From assembly GCA_018241525.1 (NCBI GenBank), contig JAFEDR010000010.1:62001-126000 (forward strand): a stretch of DNA of 64,000 bases, in the 5' to 3' direction. The position numbers and the translations under genes are program-made. Of the stretch, positions 17,678 through 31,023 are shown piece by piece. How positions within the stretch are numbered: the first letter of the stretch is position 1; every line of letters starts with the position of its first letter. The stretch comes from Pseudomonadota bacterium (GTDB lineage Bacteria > Pseudomonadota > Gammaproteobacteria > Steroidobacterales > Steroidobacteraceae). Below the pieces are notes generated by a model. That model was not told the origin of the DNA. It saw only the letters and a list, made by a program, of their open reading frames with translations, and did no database searches.

Positions 17678-18256
17678 CTACCCGGGCAACCCGAGCGGCC
17701 CGCCCAAGAGCACGAGCACCCCGAGCACAACGAAGATCACGGCCGCGATCGCGTGCACGAGCCGGATCGGCAGCCGCCCGGCGAGCCGGTCGCTGACGAG
17801 CACCGCCGGCACGTTGGCGAGCATCATGCCAACGGTCGTACCCATGACGACCGCCACCACCGAGTCGTAGCGGGCGGCGAGGGCGACGGTCGCGACCTGC
17901 GTCTTGTCGCCCATCTCGGCCAGGAAGAACGCGATCACGGTCGTGCCGAAGACCCCGAAGCGCTGCCGGGTCGCCGCCTCGGATTCCTCAAGCTTGTCCG
18001 GCACCAGGATCCAGGCCGCCATCGCGAGGAACGAGGCGCCGAGCGTCCAGCGCAGCACCTCGGGCCCGAGCAGCTGGACGAGCCAGCGGCCGGCGGCGCC
18101 GGCGAGCGCGTGGTTGACGAGCGTCGCAGAGAGGATCCCGGCGATGATCGGCAGCGGCCGGCGGAACCGGGCGGCGAGCACGAAGGCGAGCAGTTGCGTC
18201 TTGTCGCCGATTTCGGCGAGCGCGACGACGCCCGCCGAGACGAGGAAGGCTTCCAT
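17678..18256 (-). CDS. TMEM165/GDT1-family (UPF0016) cation exporter
   Basis: 192 residues forming two homologous halves of three helices each. Each half carries the family signature E-x-G-D-K-T (15-20 and 114-119), whose acidic residues bind the cation. Bacterial members export Mn2+ (MneA of Vibrio) or act as Ca2+/Mn2+ to H+ exchangers. Location is the inner membrane. The gene is divergent from the GT-39 gene, sharing a short AT-rich promoter region; a TATAAG candidate -10 lies near 18279-18284 on the minus strand. No manganese riboswitch fits in the 80-base gap. Confidence 0.9.
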   Translation of the reverse strand: MEAFLVSAGVVALAEIGDKTQLLAFVLAARFRRPLPIIAGILSATLVNHALAGAAGRWLVQLLGPEVLRWTLGASFLAMAAWILVPDKLEESEAATRQRFGVFGTTVIAFFLAEMGDKTQVATVALAARYDSVVAVVMGTTVGMMLANVPAVLVSDRLAGRLPIRLVHAIAAVIFVVLGVLVLLGGPLGLPG

Positions 18257-18337
18257 CGGCGCGCATCATATCGACATTCTTATAGAGCCGTTCACGCCGG
18301 CGTCGCTATCATGGGACGTCACTCCCCCGGACTTCGC

Positions 18338-20034
18338 ATGGCAGACCCCGACCGCGCCCGTCCGTCGACGCTGATCGCGCTCGCGCTCATCGTCGTGGCC
18401 GCGCTCGGCCTCGCGGCCTCGACCTGGCACGTCTTCGGCCAGACCTGGGACGAGCCCGAGCACCTCGCCGCCGGCCTCGTGCTGCTCGACACCGGTCACT
18501 ACGTCTACGACATCCAGCACCCGCCGCTCGCGCGGCTCGCGCTCGCGGTCGGCCCGTACCTCGCCGGCGCGCGCTCGCAGGGCCGGCCCGGGCCCGACGG
18601 CAAGCCCGAGGGCAATGCGGTGCTCTATGGAAGCGGCCAGTACGAGAAGCTGCTGACGCTGGCGCGCGCCGGCGCGCTGCCGTTCCTCGCGCTGTTCGTG
18701 GTGGTGACGTACCTGTGGGGCCGCACGGTGCTCGGCCCCTGGGGTGCCGTGCTCGCCGCCGCCTTCGCGGCGACGACGCCGGCGGTGCTCGGCCATGGCG
18801 CGCTCGCGGCGCTCGACGTGCCGGCCGCCTCGACCTGCCTGCTCGCGCTCTGGGTCGGCGCGCGCTGGCTCGAGCACGGCCGCTGGCGTGAGGCGGCGGG
18901 GCTCGGCGTCGCGCTCGGCCTCGCGCTCGGCACCAAGCTCTCGGCGATCCCGTTCTGCGGGCTCGGCGCGATGGCGCTGCTCGCGCTGCGCTACTGGGAG
19001 CGGCGCGGGGTGGCCGGTCCCGAGGCGCCCGTCACGCGGGTCGCGTGGTGGGGCGGGGCGGCGCTCGTCGTGTTCTTGATCGGCACGGTGCTGACGCTCG
19101 CCTATGGCGGGCGCTTCCTGTACCTGACCGACGAGACGCACAAGTTCAACCAGGCGCTCTGGTTCCTGACCGGCGATCGCGGCCTCGTGCACGATGCCGC
19201 CTATGCGCTCGCCGCGCACGTGCCGGTGCCGGAGGCGTTCCAGTGGTACCTCGGCGGCATCGAGGCCGTCACGGTCCACAACCGCGTCGGGCATCTCTCC
19301 TACCTGCTCGGCGAGGAGCGCGTGCAGGGCTGGTGGTACTTCTACATCGTGGCGCTGTTCGCCAAGACCACGCTCGCGCTGCTGGTCCTCGGCCTCGCCG
19401 GGCTTGGGCTGCTGGTTCGCCGCGGGCTCGCCGCGCGCCGCGCCGCCGACCTCGCGATGCCGGTGATCTTCCTGGCGCTCTTCCTGTTCGCGAGCCTCTT
19501 CAGCCACATCAACATCGGCGTGCGCCACATCCTGGTGCTCTATCCGTTCCTGGCGGTCGGCGCCGCGGTCGCGCTCGTGGCGGGCATGCGCTGGGTGCAC
19601 GCGGCACCGATCACGCCGAAGCGGGCGCTGGCCGCCGGCGTCCTCGCGCTGCTGGTCGGCTGGCATGCTGCGGCGGTGGTGCGCGCCTGGCCGGACTACC
19701 TCGCCTACTTCAACGTGCTGGTGAGCGATCCCGAGCACGTCGTGGTCGACTCCGACCTCGACTGGGGCCAGGACCTGTGGCGGCTGGTCGCGCGGCTGCA
19801 CGCGCGGCGGGTGCCGGAGGTCGCGATCGCGTACTCGGGCTCGGCGGACCTGGCGCGCGAGGGGCTGCCGCCGTTCACGCTCCTGAAGCCCGACCAGCGC
19901 GCGACCGGCTGGGTCGCGGTCAGCGCGCTCGCGCGTGCCGAGGCACCGCAGCACTTCGACTGGCTGGCGGCGTACCCGCGCGTCGAGCGCATCGGCAAGA
20001 CCTTCGACCTCTACTTCGTGCCGCCCGCCGCGCC

Positions 20035-20038
<4 letters not shown>
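18338..20038 (+). CDS. Glycosyltransferase family 39 (PMT/ArnT-like) membrane protein
   Basis: 566 residues with about ten membrane helices. The first large loop carries the acidic motif TWDEPEHLAAG (about residues 37-47), the hallmark of GT-C enzymes that use polyprenyl-phosphate sugars. A long periplasmic C-terminal part follows, containing VDSDLDWGQDLW, a motif seen in many bacterial family-39 proteins of unknown acceptor. Start is placed at ATG 18338; an in-frame ATG at 18311 is an alternative, neither having a strong ribosome site. Its stop overlaps the ABC ATPase start (ATGA), so it is translationally coupled to the transporter operon. Confidence 0.85.
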
Positions 20039-20718
<680 letters not shown>

Positions 20719-20720
20719 GC

Positions 20721-23207
20721 GTGGCGGGCCGTACGGCGGCGCTCGCGCTGACGGTGTTCGCGGCGCAGCTGCGCGACCGGCCGGTGCGCTTCCTCGTCGC
20801 GATCCTGGCGATCGCGGTCGGCATCGCGCTCGCCGCCGGGGTCTACCTCGTCAACGAGAGCGCGCTCTCCGAGTTCGCGCGCGCGAGCCGCGAGCTCGCC
20901 GGCGAGGCCGACCTCGTCGCCCGCGGCCCGCGCGAGGGCTTTCGCGAGGAGCTGTTCGCAAGGCTCGCCGCCGAGCCGGGCGTGCAGGTCGCAAGCCCGG
21001 TGCTCGAGCTCGACGCGGCGCTCGCGGGCGGCGGCTCGCTGCCGGTCGTGGGCCTCGACCCGCTTGCGGCCGGCGCGGTGCAGCCCGCCCTCTACGGCGA
21101 GCTCGCCGGGCAGTTCGTCGCGCTGCTCGCGCCGGATGCGATCGCGCTCTCGGCGCCCGCGGCCGCGGCGCTCGGCCTGTCCCCGGGCGGCACGCTCCTG
21201 GTGCGCGTCGGGGCGGGGGAGCGGCGGCTGCGGGTGGTCGCGGTGCTGCCCGAGTCCGCCTACGGGCGGCGACTCGGCGTGATGGACATCGCCTCGGCGC
21301 AGTGGACGCTCGACGCGCTCGGCCGGCTGACGCGCATCGACCTGCGGCTCGCGCCGGGCACGGACCCCGCGGCGTTCGCGGCGCGGCTCGCACTGCCGGC
21401 GGGCGTTGCGCTCGCGCCGCCGCGCTCGACCGAGGCGCGGGTCGCGAACCTGACGCGGGCCTACCGCGTGAACCTCGACATGCTGGCCCTGGTCGCGCTG
21501 CTGACCGGGGCATTTTTGGTGTTCGCCTCGCAGACACTCGGGGTGCTCAGGCGCGTGCCGCAGTTCGCGCTCCTGCGCGCGCTCGGCGTCACGCGCCGGG
21601 CGCTGCTCGGCGCGGTCGTGCTCGAGGGGGCTGCGGTCGGGACCGCGGGCGGGGCGCTCGGCACGCTCGCGGGGCTCGCGCTCGCACGCGCGATGCTCGC
21701 GGCGCTCGGCGGCGACCTCGGCGCCGGCTACTTCGAGGGCGCGGCGGTGCCGGTCGCGGCGCCGCCCGTCGTGCTCGCCGCGTTCGTGCTCCTTGGCATC
21801 GCGACCGCCGTCGCCGGCGCCTGGCTGCCGGCACGCCGCGCGGCCCGCATCGCCCCGGCGCTCGCCCTGAAGCCCGGCGCGGCCGCGGCGGGCGAGCCCG
21901 GCCGGCGGCTCGCGGTGCTCGCGCTCGGGCTTGCGCTGCTCGGCGTCGCCGCGGCCTTCGGGCCGCCGCTCGCGGGGCTGCCGGTGTTCGGCTACGCGGC
22001 GATCGCGCTGCTGCTCTTTGCCGCGGTCGCGCTGGTGCCGACCGTCGCGGGCGCGGCGCTCGGGGTGCTGCGCGCCCGCCGGCCGGTCGCGGCGCTCGCG
22101 CTCGCGCAGCTGCGCGGTACGCTCTCGGAGTCGAGCGTCAGCCTCGCCGCGATCGTCGTCAGCTTCAGCTTGATGGTCGCGATGGCGACCATGGTGCACT
22201 CGTTCCGCGACTCGCTCGAAGGCTGGCTCAACGAGGTGCTGCCGGCCGACCTCTACTTCCGGGTCGACCCGCCCGGCGACACGGCCTTCGTGACCGGCGA
22301 GACCGGCGCGGCGCTCGCCCGGCTGCCGGGGATCGCGCGGCTCGAGCTTAGGCGCACGGTCGCGGTCGCACTCGCACCCGACCAGCCGCTCGTCGCGGTG
22401 ATCGGCCGGCCGCTTGCGGACGCGCCGCTGCCGGTGATCGCGCGGGCGGCCGGCCCCGCCCCCGGCCTGCCGCCGCTCTGGGCCTCGGAGGCGATGCGCG
22501 ATCTCTACGGCTACGCCCCCGGCGAGGTCGTGACCCTGCCGCTCGGCGGCGAGGCGCGGCGCTTCTGGGTCGCCGCGATCTGGCGAGACTACGCGCACGC
22601 GGGCGGCGCGGTCGCGATCGAGCGCGCGACGCTCGAGGCGCTGCTCGGCGAGCGTCGCTACACCGACGGCTCGGTGTGGCTCGGCCCGGGCGTCGCCGCG
22701 GCGGCGGTGGTCGCGGCGGCACGGCCGCTTCTGGGCGGCGGCGTCGCCTTCCTCGAGTCGACCGCGCTCAAGCGCCGCTCGCTCGCGGCCTTCGACCGGG
22801 CGTTCGCGATCACCTACGCGCTCGAGGCCTTCGCGGTCGCGATCGGGCTGCTCGGAGTCGCGCTCGCCTTCGCGAGCCAGGCGCTCGCACGGCGCGCGGA
22901 GTTCGGCATGTTGCGCCACCTGGGGCTGCGGCGCCGCGACGTGCTCGCCATGCTCGCGCGCGAGGGCGCGCTGCTCGGCACGCTCGGCGCGGGCTACGGG
23001 CTGCTGGTCGGGCTCGGGCTCAGCACCGTGCTCGTCTACGTCGTGAACCGCCAGTCGTTCCACTGGAGCCTCGGCTTCGTGGTGCCGGCCGGCAGCCTCG
23101 CGCTCGCGGCGGCGGCGCTCGTCGCGGCGGCCGCCGTGACCGCGCTCGTCGCCGGACGCTTTGCGACCGCGCCCGCGGTCACGCGCGCCGTGCGGGAGGA
23201 CTGGTGA
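20721..23207 (+). CDS. FtsX/MacB-type ABC permease with two FtsX repeats
   Basis: 828 residues. One N-terminal helix (about 15-38) anchors a large periplasmic domain, followed by three helices (about 255-380). Two to three further helices, a second periplasmic domain (about 480-680) and three C-terminal helices complete the protein. This is the ten-helix duplicated arrangement of LolC-E-like or AttF/G fused permeases. Start is GTG, two bases after the ATPase stop, without its own strong ribosome site. The neighbours suggest it moves a lipid or a hydrophobic molecule towards the AttH-like protein. Confidence 0.88.
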   Translation: MAGRTAALALTVFAAQLRDRPVRFLVAILAIAVGIALAAGVYLVNESALSEFARASRELAGEADLVARGPREGFREELFARLAAEPGVQVASPVLELDAALAGGGSLPVVGLDPLAAGAVQPALYGELAGQFVALLAPDAIALSAPAAAALGLSPGGTLLVRVGAGERRLRVVAVLPESAYGRRLGVMDIASAQWTLDALGRLTRIDLRLAPGTDPAAFAARLALPAGVALAPPRSTEARVANLTRAYRVNLDMLALVALLTGAFLVFASQTLGVLRRVPQFALLRALGVTRRALLGAVVLEGAAVGTAGGALGTLAGLALARAMLAALGGDLGAGYFEGAAVPVAAPPVVLAAFVLLGIATAVAGAWLPARRAARIAPALALKPGAAAAGEPGRRLAVLALGLALLGVAAAFGPPLAGLPVFGYAAIALLLFAAVALVPTVAGAALGVLRARRPVAALALAQLRGTLSESSVSLAAIVVSFSLMVAMATMVHSFRDSLEGWLNEVLPADLYFRVDPPGDTAFVTGETGAALARLPGIARLELRRTVAVALAPDQPLVAVIGRPLADAPLPVIARAAGPAPGLPPLWASEAMRDLYGYAPGEVVTLPLGGEARRFWVAAIWRDYAHAGGAVAIERATLEALLGERRYTDGSVWLGPGVAAAAVVAAARPLLGGGVAFLESTALKRRSLAAFDRAFAITYALEAFAVAIGLLGVALAFASQALARRAEFGMLRHLGLRRRDVLAMLAREGALLGTLGAGYGLLVGLGLSTVLVYVVNRQSFHWSLGFVVPAGSLALAAAALVAAAAVTALVAGRFATAPAVTRAVREDW

Positions 23208-24325
23208 GCCGCAACCGTGCCTCACGGGGTTTCGCCGGCCTGCCGGCGGCCGCCTGTTCCCTGGCGCTCGCGGGCCTGCTCGCGGGCCTGCTCGCGGGGA
23301 CACCCGCGTGCGGCGCCGCGGACTATCCGGACGTGACGCCGGCGGATCGTGTGCAGCTGCCCACCGATGCGGGCGCGCACCCGGCGTACCACACCGAGTG
23401 GTGGTACGTGACCGGCTGGCTCGAGACCGCGGCGCACGCGCCGCTCGGCTTCCAGGTCACGTTCTTCCGCACGCGGCCGCGACCCGCCGACGGCAACCCG
23501 AGCGCCTTCGCCGCCGAGGCGGTACTGATCGCGCACGCCGCGCTCTCGGACCCGGGCCGCGGCCGGCTGCGGCACGATCAGCGCATCGCGCGCGCGGGCT
23601 TCGGGGTCGCGGCCGCCGCGACCGGCCGCACCGACGTGCGGCTGCGCGACTGGTCGCTGGTCGAGGCGGGCGGCGGCCTCGAGGCGCGGATCGCGGCGGC
23701 CGACTTCCGGCTCGCGCTCAGCCTCGTCCCGACCGGACCCGCGCTCCTGAACGGCCGCGGCGGCTACAGCCAGAAGGGTCCGGCACCGACCTCCGCGAGC
23801 CTCTATTACAGCCTGCCGCAGCTGAAGGTCACCGGCACCGTCGGGCGCGACGGCAGGAGCGAGGCCGTGACCGGGCGCGCCTGGCTCGACCACGAGTGGT
23901 CGAGCGCTTATCTCGACGCGGCGGCGGTCGGCTGGGACTGGGTGGGACTCAACCTCGACGACGGCGGGGCGCTGATGGCGTTCCGGATCCGCGACGCCGC
24001 GGGCGGCGCCCGCTACGCCGGCGGCACGGTGCGCCGGGCGGACGGGTCGATCGAGGTCCTCGCGCCGTCCGAGGTCGAGTTCCGGCCGGGGCGCCGCTGG
24101 CGCTCGCCCCGGACCCTGACCGAGTACCCCGTCGAGTGGCAGCTGCGGGCGGGCGGGCGGGTGCTGGCGCTCGCGCCGCTCCTCGACGACCAGGAGAGCG
24201 ACTCGCGCGCGACCACCGGCGCGATCTACTGGGAAGGGGCGGTCACGGCGAGCGCCGGGGGCGCCCGGGTCGGGCAGGGCTACCTGGAGCTGACCGGCTA
24301 CGGCGCGCGCCTCGAGCTCCGCTGA
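23204..24325 (+). CDS. AttH/CrtC-like lipocalin-fold exported protein
   Basis: 373 residues with a signal peptide (about 1-38, GTG start, GTGA overlap with the permease stop). The family signature [11 protein letters not shown] and [10 protein letters not shown] near the N-terminus, the middle GGYSQKGP...SLYYSLPQL, and the WLDHEWSS motif (about 226-233) mark the carotenoid 1,2-hydratase/AttH superfamily of two lipocalin-like barrels. With an ATPase and FtsX-type permease in front this matches attEFGH-like operons, whose cargo is unknown; a carotenoid function is unlikely because no crt genes are nearby. Confidence 0.88.
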   Translation: MSRNRASRGFAGLPAAACSLALAGLLAGLLAGTPACGAADYPDVTPADRVQLPTDAGAHPAYHTEWWYVTGWLETAAHAPLGFQVTFFRTRPRPADGNPSAFAAEAVLIAHAALSDPGRGRLRHDQRIARAGFGVAAAATGRTDVRLRDWSLVEAGGGLEARIAAADFRLALSLVPTGPALLNGRGGYSQKGPAPTSASLYYSLPQLKVTGTVGRDGRSEAVTGRAWLDHEWSSAYLDAAAVGWDWVGLNLDDGGALMAFRIRDAAGGARYAGGTVRRADGSIEVLAPSEVEFRPGRRWRSPRTLTEYPVEWQLRAGGRVLALAPLLDDQESDSRATTGAIYWEGAVTASAGGARVGQGYLELTGYGARLELR

Positions 24326-24375
24326 ACGGGGAGGCGTTTGCTACCATAGCCTGCTTTGCGCCCACCTCTTCCGCC

Positions 24376-26301
24376 ATGCCCCTGATCACGCTCCCCGACG
24401 GCAGCCAGCGACGCTTCGACGCCCCGGTCACGGTCGCCGAGCTCGCGCAGAGCATCGGCGCGGGACTCGCCAAGGCCGCGCTCGCCGGCCGCGTCGACGG
24501 CCGCCTGGTGGACACCTCGTTCCGGCTCGAGCGCGACGCCAGCGTCGCGATCGTCACCGACAAGGACCCGGCGGCGCTCGAGATCCTGCGCCACTCGACC
24601 GCGCACCTGCTCGCCCAGGCGGTGCAGGCGATCTACCCGACCGCGCAGGTCACGATCGGCCCGGTGATCGAGGACGGCTTCTACTACGACTTCGCGTTCG
24701 AGCGGCCGTTCACGCCCGAGGACCTCGATAAGTTCGAGGCCAAGATGCGCGAGCTCGCCAAGGCGGACCTTCGAGTCACGCGGACGGAGATGCCGCGCGA
24801 CGCGGCCGTCGAGCTCTTCCGTCGCAAGGGCGAGCACTACAAGGCGGAGCTGATCGCGGCGATCCCGGCGGGCGAGGTCATCAGCCTCTACGGCCAGGGA
24901 GACTGGGTCGACCTCTGCCGCGGCCCGCACGTGCCCTCGACCGGCAAGCTCAAGGCCTTCAAGCTCATGAAGCTCGCCGGCGCCTACTGGCGCGGCGATT
25001 CCCGCAACGAGATGCTGCAGCGGGTCTACGGCACCGCCTGGCGCAACGAGCAGGAGCTCAAGGACTACCTGCACCGGCTCGAGGAGGCCGAGAAGCGCGA
25101 CCACCGGCGCATCGGCCGCGAGCTGGACCTCTTCCACCAGCAGGAAGAGGCCGTCGGCAGCGTCTTCTGGCACCCGCACGGCTGGACGCTGTGGCGCGAG
25201 GTCGAGCGCTACATGCGCGTCCGCCTCGAGGCGGCGGGCTACCAGGAGGTCAAGAGCCCGCAGCTGCTCGACCGGACGCTGTGGGAGAAGTCCGGCCACT
25301 GGGAGAACTACCGCGAGCACATGTTCATCGCGGAGTCGGAGAACCGCGTGCTCGCGGTCAAGCCCATGAACTGCCCGGGCCACATCCAGATCTTCCGCCA
25401 GGGCATGAAGAGCTACCGCGACCTGCCGCTTAGGCTCGCGGAGTTCGGCGCCTGCCACCGCAACGAGCCCTCCGGCGCGCTGCACGGGCTGATGCGGGTG
25501 CGCGCCTTCACCCAGGACGACGCCCACATCTTCTGCACCCCCGAGCAGATCAACGCCGAGGGCGTCGACTTCTGCCGCCTGCTGCAGTCGGTGTACGCCG
25601 ACTTCGGCTTCCACGAGGTGCGGGTGAAGTTCTCCGACCGGCCGGCGAAGCGCGCCGGCGCCGACGAGACCTGGGACAAGGCCGAGCACGCGCTCAAGTC
25701 CGCGGTCGAGGCGGCGGGCCTCGAGTACACGCTGAACCCGGGCGAGGGCGCCTTCTACGGCCCGAAGCTCGAGTTCGTGCTGCGCGACGCGATCGGCCGC
25801 GACTGGCAGTGCGGCACCTTCCAGGTGGATTTCGTGCTGCCGGAGCGGCTCGGGGCGGAGTACGTGGCCGAGGACGGCTCGCGCCGGCCGCCCGTGATGC
25901 TGCACCGGGCGATCCTCGGCTCCTTCGAGCGTTTCCTCGCGATCCTGATCGAGAACTACGCCGGGCGCTTCCCCCCGTGGCTGGCCCCGACGCAGGCGGT
26001 GGTGATGTCGATCACCGACCGGCAGGCAGATTTCGTGCGCAAGGCCGCTGAATTCCTGAAAAATCAGGGGGTTCGGGTCGAAACCGACTTGCGCAACGAG
26101 AAGGTCGGCTTTAAAATCCGCGAGCACACGCTGAAGCGGGTCCCGTACCTGCTCGTCGCGGGGGACCGGGAAACCGAATCCCAATCGTTGGCCGTGCGCA
26201 CGCGTGCCGGTAAGGATCTAGGCGTTTCGCCCCTCGCAGAGGTGGCGGCGCGGATCCAGGCCGACATCGCGGGCCGCGGCCGTCATTCTTTGGAGGACTG
26301 A
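24376..26301 (+). CDS. thrS: Threonine-tRNA ligase
   Basis: 641 residues, the normal length for the bacterial enzyme that charges tRNA-Thr. Domains in order: TGS (1-62), editing domain (about 65-240) with [10 protein letters not shown] and the DLCRGPHV motif, class II catalytic core (about 245-530) with zinc ligands in MNCPGH and later His residues, and anticodon-binding domain (about 540-641). Start ATG at 24376; the AT-richer patch at 24340-24360 probably holds its promoter. It is the first gene of the thrS-infC-rpmI-rplT-pheS-pheT-ihfA block, and the infC ribosome site overlaps its last codons. Confidence 0.98.
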   Translation: MPLITLPDGSQRRFDAPVTVAELAQSIGAGLAKAALAGRVDGRLVDTSFRLERDASVAIVTDKDPAALEILRHSTAHLLAQAVQAIYPTAQVTIGPVIEDGFYYDFAFERPFTPEDLDKFEAKMRELAKADLRVTRTEMPRDAAVELFRRKGEHYKAELIAAIPAGEVISLYGQGDWVDLCRGPHVPSTGKLKAFKLMKLAGAYWRGDSRNEMLQRVYGTAWRNEQELKDYLHRLEEAEKRDHRRIGRELDLFHQQEEAVGSVFWHPHGWTLWREVERYMRVRLEAAGYQEVKSPQLLDRTLWEKSGHWENYREHMFIAESENRVLAVKPMNCPGHIQIFRQGMKSYRDLPLRLAEFGACHRNEPSGALHGLMRVRAFTQDDAHIFCTPEQINAEGVDFCRLLQSVYADFGFHEVRVKFSDRPAKRAGADETWDKAEHALKSAVEAAGLEYTLNPGEGAFYGPKLEFVLRDAIGRDWQCGTFQVDFVLPERLGAEYVAEDGSRRPPVMLHRAILGSFERFLAILIENYAGRFPPWLAPTQAVVMSITDRQADFVRKAAEFLKNQGVRVETDLRNEKVGFKIREHTLKRVPYLLVAGDRETESQSLAVRTRAGKDLGVSPLAEVAARIQADIAGRGRHSLED

Positions 26302-26304
26302 CTT

Positions 26305-26823
26305 ATCTCAACTACGAAGCGCGTCCGGCGCAACGAAGAGATCCTGGCCCCGACGCTCAGGGTGATCGCCGACGACGGCAGCCAGGCGGGGGTGATGACC
26401 CGGGCCGAGGCGCTGGCGATGGCCTCCACCCAGGGACTCGATCTCGTCGAGGTGTCGCCGACCGCGGAGCCGCCGGTCTGCCGGGTCATGGACTTCGGCA
26501 AATTCCTGTTCGAGCAGAACAAGAAGGCCCATGCGGCGAAGCGCAAGCAGAAGCAGATCCAGGTCAAGGAAGTGAAGTTCCGGCCCGGGACCGACGAGAA
26601 CGATTACCAGATCAAGCTGCGTAACATCCTCCGGTTCCTCGCCGAGGGCGACAAGGCCAAGGTGACGCTGCGCTATCGGGGACGTGAGCTCGCGCACCAG
26701 GAGGTGGGGCGCCGCATGCTAGACCGACTGGTCAAGGACCTTTCGGCCGAGTCGGTGATCGAGCAGAACCCGCTGATGGAAGGCAAGCAGCTCGTGATGA
26801 TGTTCGCGCCGAAGAAGAAATAG
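26305..26823 (+). CDS. infC: Translation initiation factor IF-3, AUC start
   Basis: 172 residues. The N-terminal domain matches IF3 only if reading begins at ATC 26305: it then opens [12 protein letters not shown] and continues into the linker and C-terminal domain ending FAPKKK. GGAGG at 26292-26296 stands eight bases before that codon. Starting at the first GTG (26362) would remove the conserved RxNEEI region. IF3 discriminates against non-AUG starts, so AUU/AUC initiation gives autoregulation, as known for infC in enterobacteria. It overlaps no gene and follows thrS by three bases. Confidence 0.96.
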   Translation: MSTTKRVRRNEEILAPTLRVIADDGSQAGVMTRAEALAMASTQGLDLVEVSPTAEPPVCRVMDFGKFLFEQNKKAHAAKRKQKQIQVKEVKFRPGTDENDYQIKLRNILRFLAEGDKAKVTLRYRGRELAHQEVGRRMLDRLVKDLSAESVIEQNPLMEGKQLVMMFAPKKK

Positions 26824-26853
26824 CTCCTCGCGCGCCGAACAGAGAATTCGTGA

Positions 26854-26918
26854 CGCGGGCCCTTCGGGGCCCGCGACACAAGTGACCGGCCGGGAAGCGA
26901 TCCGTCGCGACCCGGCCG
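26854..26918 (+). promoter_or_regulatory. Structured leader between infC and rpmI
   Basis: Two hairpins are readable in the 182-base gap. CGCGGGCCC-TTCG-GGGCCCGCG (26854-26875) is a perfect 9-pair stem with a UUCG loop. CGGCCGGG (26887-26894) pairs with CCCGGCCG (26911-26918). No T-tract follows either, so simple termination is unlikely. In this operon the rpmI leader is the place where L20 represses rpmI-rplT in E. coli; the same role is inferred, not shown. Confidence 0.55.
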
Positions 26919-27005
26919 TGCCCGCCCCGAGCCCGCGCGGTCCGCCGCGCGGTGCGACAGGGTCATAAAGCGCCGGCGGTAAACCCCGTCCGGCAGGAGA
27001 AGTCG

Positions 27006-27200
27006 ATGCCCAAGTTGAAGACCAACCGGGCTGCGGCGAAGCGTTTTCGCAAGACGGCGAAAGGCTTCAAGCGCGGCCAGTCCCACAAGCGCCACATCCT
27101 GACGAAGAAGCCGTCGAAGCGTAAGCGGCAGCTCCGCTCCGGGAAGATGGTCCACGAGACCGACGTCAACCGGGTCGCGCAGCTGCTGCCGAACCACTAG
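27006..27200 (+). CDS. rpmI: 50S ribosomal protein L35
   Basis: 64 residues, basic, with the L35 pattern [17 protein letters not shown] and [10 protein letters not shown]. The ATG at 27006 has AGGAG eight bases upstream and gives the usual length. It lies between infC and rplT, the standard order, and is probably co-regulated with rplT by L20. Confidence 0.97.
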   Translation: MPKLKTNRAAAKRFRKTAKGFKRGQSHKRHILTKKPSKRKRQLRSGKMVHETDVNRVAQLLPNH

Positions 27201-27226
27201 ATCGACGCACCCGTCAGGAGAGCAAC

Positions 27227-28616
<1,390 letters not shown>

Positions 28617-28623
28617 GGGCGCC

Positions 28624-31002
28624 ATGAAGGTCAGCCTCGAGTGGCTCCGCGAGTGGGTGCGCCTCGGCAGCGACGTCGACGCGCTCGCGCAGCGCCTGAC
28701 CATGGCGGGCTTCGAGGTCGAGGGCCGCGCGCTCGCCGCCGAGCCCTTCAGCGGGGTCGTGATCGGCGAGGTTCTCGCGACGCGGCGCCACCCCGAGGCC
28801 GACAAGCTCACCGTCTGCGAGGTCGCCGCCGGCGTCGGTGCGCCGCGCACCATCGTCTGCGGCGCGAAGAACGTCCGTGCCGGGCTCAAGGCGCCGCTCG
28901 CGACGGTCGGTGCGGTGCTGCCGGGCGGCAAGGCCATCGGCCGCGCGACGCTGCGCGGCGTCGCCTCCGAGGGCATGCTGTGCTCGGCGCGCGAGCTCGG
29001 CCTCGGCGAGGGGCCGGAGGGCCTGCTCGAGCTGCCGGCGGAGCTCGCGACCGGCACTGAGCTTCGCGCCGCGCTCGGCCTCGACGACACCGTGCTCGAG
29101 ATCAACTTCACGCCGAATCGCGGCGATGCGCTCTCGGTGCTCGGGCTCGCGCGCGAGCTCGCGGTGCTCGAGGGCGTGCCGCTTACGGGACCGGCGCTCG
29201 CGGCGGTGCCGGCCGCGGGCGAGGAGCGCCTCGCGGTCAGCCTCGAGGCGCCCGCCGCCTGCGCGCGCTTCGGCGGCCGGGTGATCCGCGGCGTCGACCC
29301 GCGCGCGCCGACCCCGCTCTGGATGCGCGAGCGGCTGCGCCGCGCCGGGCTGCGCTCGCTCGGGCCGCTGGTCGACGTCACGAACTACGTGATGCTCGAG
29401 CTCGGCCAGCCGATGCACGCCTACGACCTGCGCCAGCTCCAGGGCGGCCTCGCGGCGCGCTGGGCGCGGACGGGCGAGACGCTCGAGCTCCTCGACGGCA
29501 GCACCATCGCGCTCGATGCCGACATGCTGGTGATCGCCGATGCGGCCGCACCGGTCGGCCTCGCCGGCATCATGGGCGGGCGCAAGAGCGGCATCGCCGA
29601 GGACACGACCGACATCTTCCTCGAGGCCGCCTGGTTCGCGCCCGATGCGGTCGCCGGCCGCGGCCGGCGCCTCGGCGTGCTGACCGACGCCTCGCAGCGC
29701 TTCGAGCGCGGCGTCGACCCGGCGGGCCAGGCGCGTGCGCTCGAGCGCGCGACCGCGCTCCTGGTCGCGATCGCCGGCGGCCGCCCGGGACCGACCACCG
29801 TGACCGAGTCCGCGGCGCACCTGCCAGCGCGCGCCGCGATCGGCCTTAGGCCTGCGACGCTCAAGCGCCTGATCGGCATCGACGTACCGCCCGAGCGGGT
29901 CGGCGCGATCCTCGCCTCGCTTGGTCTCACCGTCACGCCGAAGGGCGAGGGCTGGGCGGCGATGCCGCCGAGCTGGCGTTTCGACCTCGCGCAGGAAGCG
30001 GACCTCGTCGAGGAGGTCGCGCGCGTCTACGGCTACAACGAGATTCCCGAGATCGACGCGCCGATGCCGCAGCGGCCGAGCGCGGTGCCGGAAGGCCGGC
30101 TCGCGCCGGAGCGCCTTGCGCTGCGGCTCATCGAGCGCGGCTACCTCGAGGCGATCACCTACACCTTCGTCGATCCCGAGCTTCAGCGCCGGCTCTTCCC
30201 GGGCGTTGCGGCGCTGCCGCTCGCGAACCCGATCTCGGCGGAACTCGCCGAGATGCGCGTGTCGCTGTTCCCCGGTCTCGTGAAGGCGCTCGGCGACAAC
30301 GAGCGGCGCCAGCAGGGGCGAGTCAGGCTATTCGAGCACGGCGCGAAGTTCGTCATGCAAGGCAATGATCTTAAAGAGATTGATTGCATCGCGGGCATCG
30401 CCTCCGGCAGCGCGCTGCCGGAGCAGTGGGGCGCGGCGGCGACGGCCGTCGACTTCTACGACGTGAAGGCCGACGTCGAGGCGCTGCTCGCCGCGACCGG
30501 CGAGCCCGCAGCGTTCGCGTTCGAGGCGGCGACGCTCGATTGCCTGCATCCGGGGCGCTCGGCGCGCATCACGCGCGCGGGTGAGGCGTGCGGCTTCCTC
30601 GGCGAGCTGCATCCGGAAATCGCGCGCGCACTCGAGCTCGACGGCGCGCCGATCCTGTTCGAACTCGAATTGAACATAACCGCCGCCGCGCGAATTCCGC
30701 GCGCGCAGGAGCTCTCGCGTTTCCCCTCGGTGCGGCGCGATCTCGCGGTCGTGGTAGATGAAACCTCCACTTTCAACCAGTTACGCGAATCTGTTACTGT
30801 CGCCGCGTCGAGCCTGCTGCGCGAACTCAAAGTGTTCGACGTGTACCGGGGGGCGGGGGTAGAAACCGGTAGAAAAAGCGTGGCCTTAGGCTTGATTTTG
30901 CAGGATAATTCTGGGACCTTGACCGACGCCGACGTGGACGCCGTACTGAACGCCGTGCGCGATCGCTTGAAGCAGGATTTGAACGCGGGTTTTCGCGACT
31001 GA
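28624..31002 (+). CDS. pheT: Phenylalanine-tRNA ligase beta subunit
   Basis: 792 residues, the normal length. It begins MKVSLEWLREWV, then the EMAP-like tRNA-binding domain (about 40-150), B3/B4 editing domain (about 210-390), B5, catalytic-like core, and C-terminal ferredoxin-fold anticodon-binding domain (about 695-792, starting SRFPSVRRDLAVVVD). It edits Tyr-tRNA-Phe and binds tRNA for PheS. The final 400 bases are noticeably less GC-rich than the rest, an ordinary within-gene fluctuation. Confidence 0.97.
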   Translation: MKVSLEWLREWVRLGSDVDALAQRLTMAGFEVEGRALAAEPFSGVVIGEVLATRRHPEADKLTVCEVAAGVGAPRTIVCGAKNVRAGLKAPLATVGAVLPGGKAIGRATLRGVASEGMLCSARELGLGEGPEGLLELPAELATGTELRAALGLDDTVLEINFTPNRGDALSVLGLARELAVLEGVPLTGPALAAVPAAGEERLAVSLEAPAACARFGGRVIRGVDPRAPTPLWMRERLRRAGLRSLGPLVDVTNYVMLELGQPMHAYDLRQLQGGLAARWARTGETLELLDGSTIALDADMLVIADAAAPVGLAGIMGGRKSGIAEDTTDIFLEAAWFAPDAVAGRGRRLGVLTDASQRFERGVDPAGQARALERATALLVAIAGGRPGPTTVTESAAHLPARAAIGLRPATLKRLIGIDVPPERVGAILASLGLTVTPKGEGWAAMPPSWRFDLAQEADLVEEVARVYGYNEIPEIDAPMPQRPSAVPEGRLAPERLALRLIERGYLEAITYTFVDPELQRRLFPGVAALPLANPISAELAEMRVSLFPGLVKALGDNERRQQGRVRLFEHGAKFVMQGNDLKEIDCIAGIASGSALPEQWGAAATAVDFYDVKADVEALLAATGEPAAFAFEAATLDCLHPGRSARITRAGEACGFLGELHPEIARALELDGAPILFELELNITAAARIPRAQELSRFPSVRRDLAVVVDETSTFNQLRESVTVAASSLLRELKVFDVYRGAGVETGRKSVALGLILQDNSGTLTDADVDAVLNAVRDRLKQDLNAGFRD

Positions 31003-31023
31003 CATAACAAAGAGCGCGACTTG

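Noticed and set aside
24326..24375. T-box or other leader upstream of thrS
   Set aside because: Only 50 bases are available and no T-box core is present.
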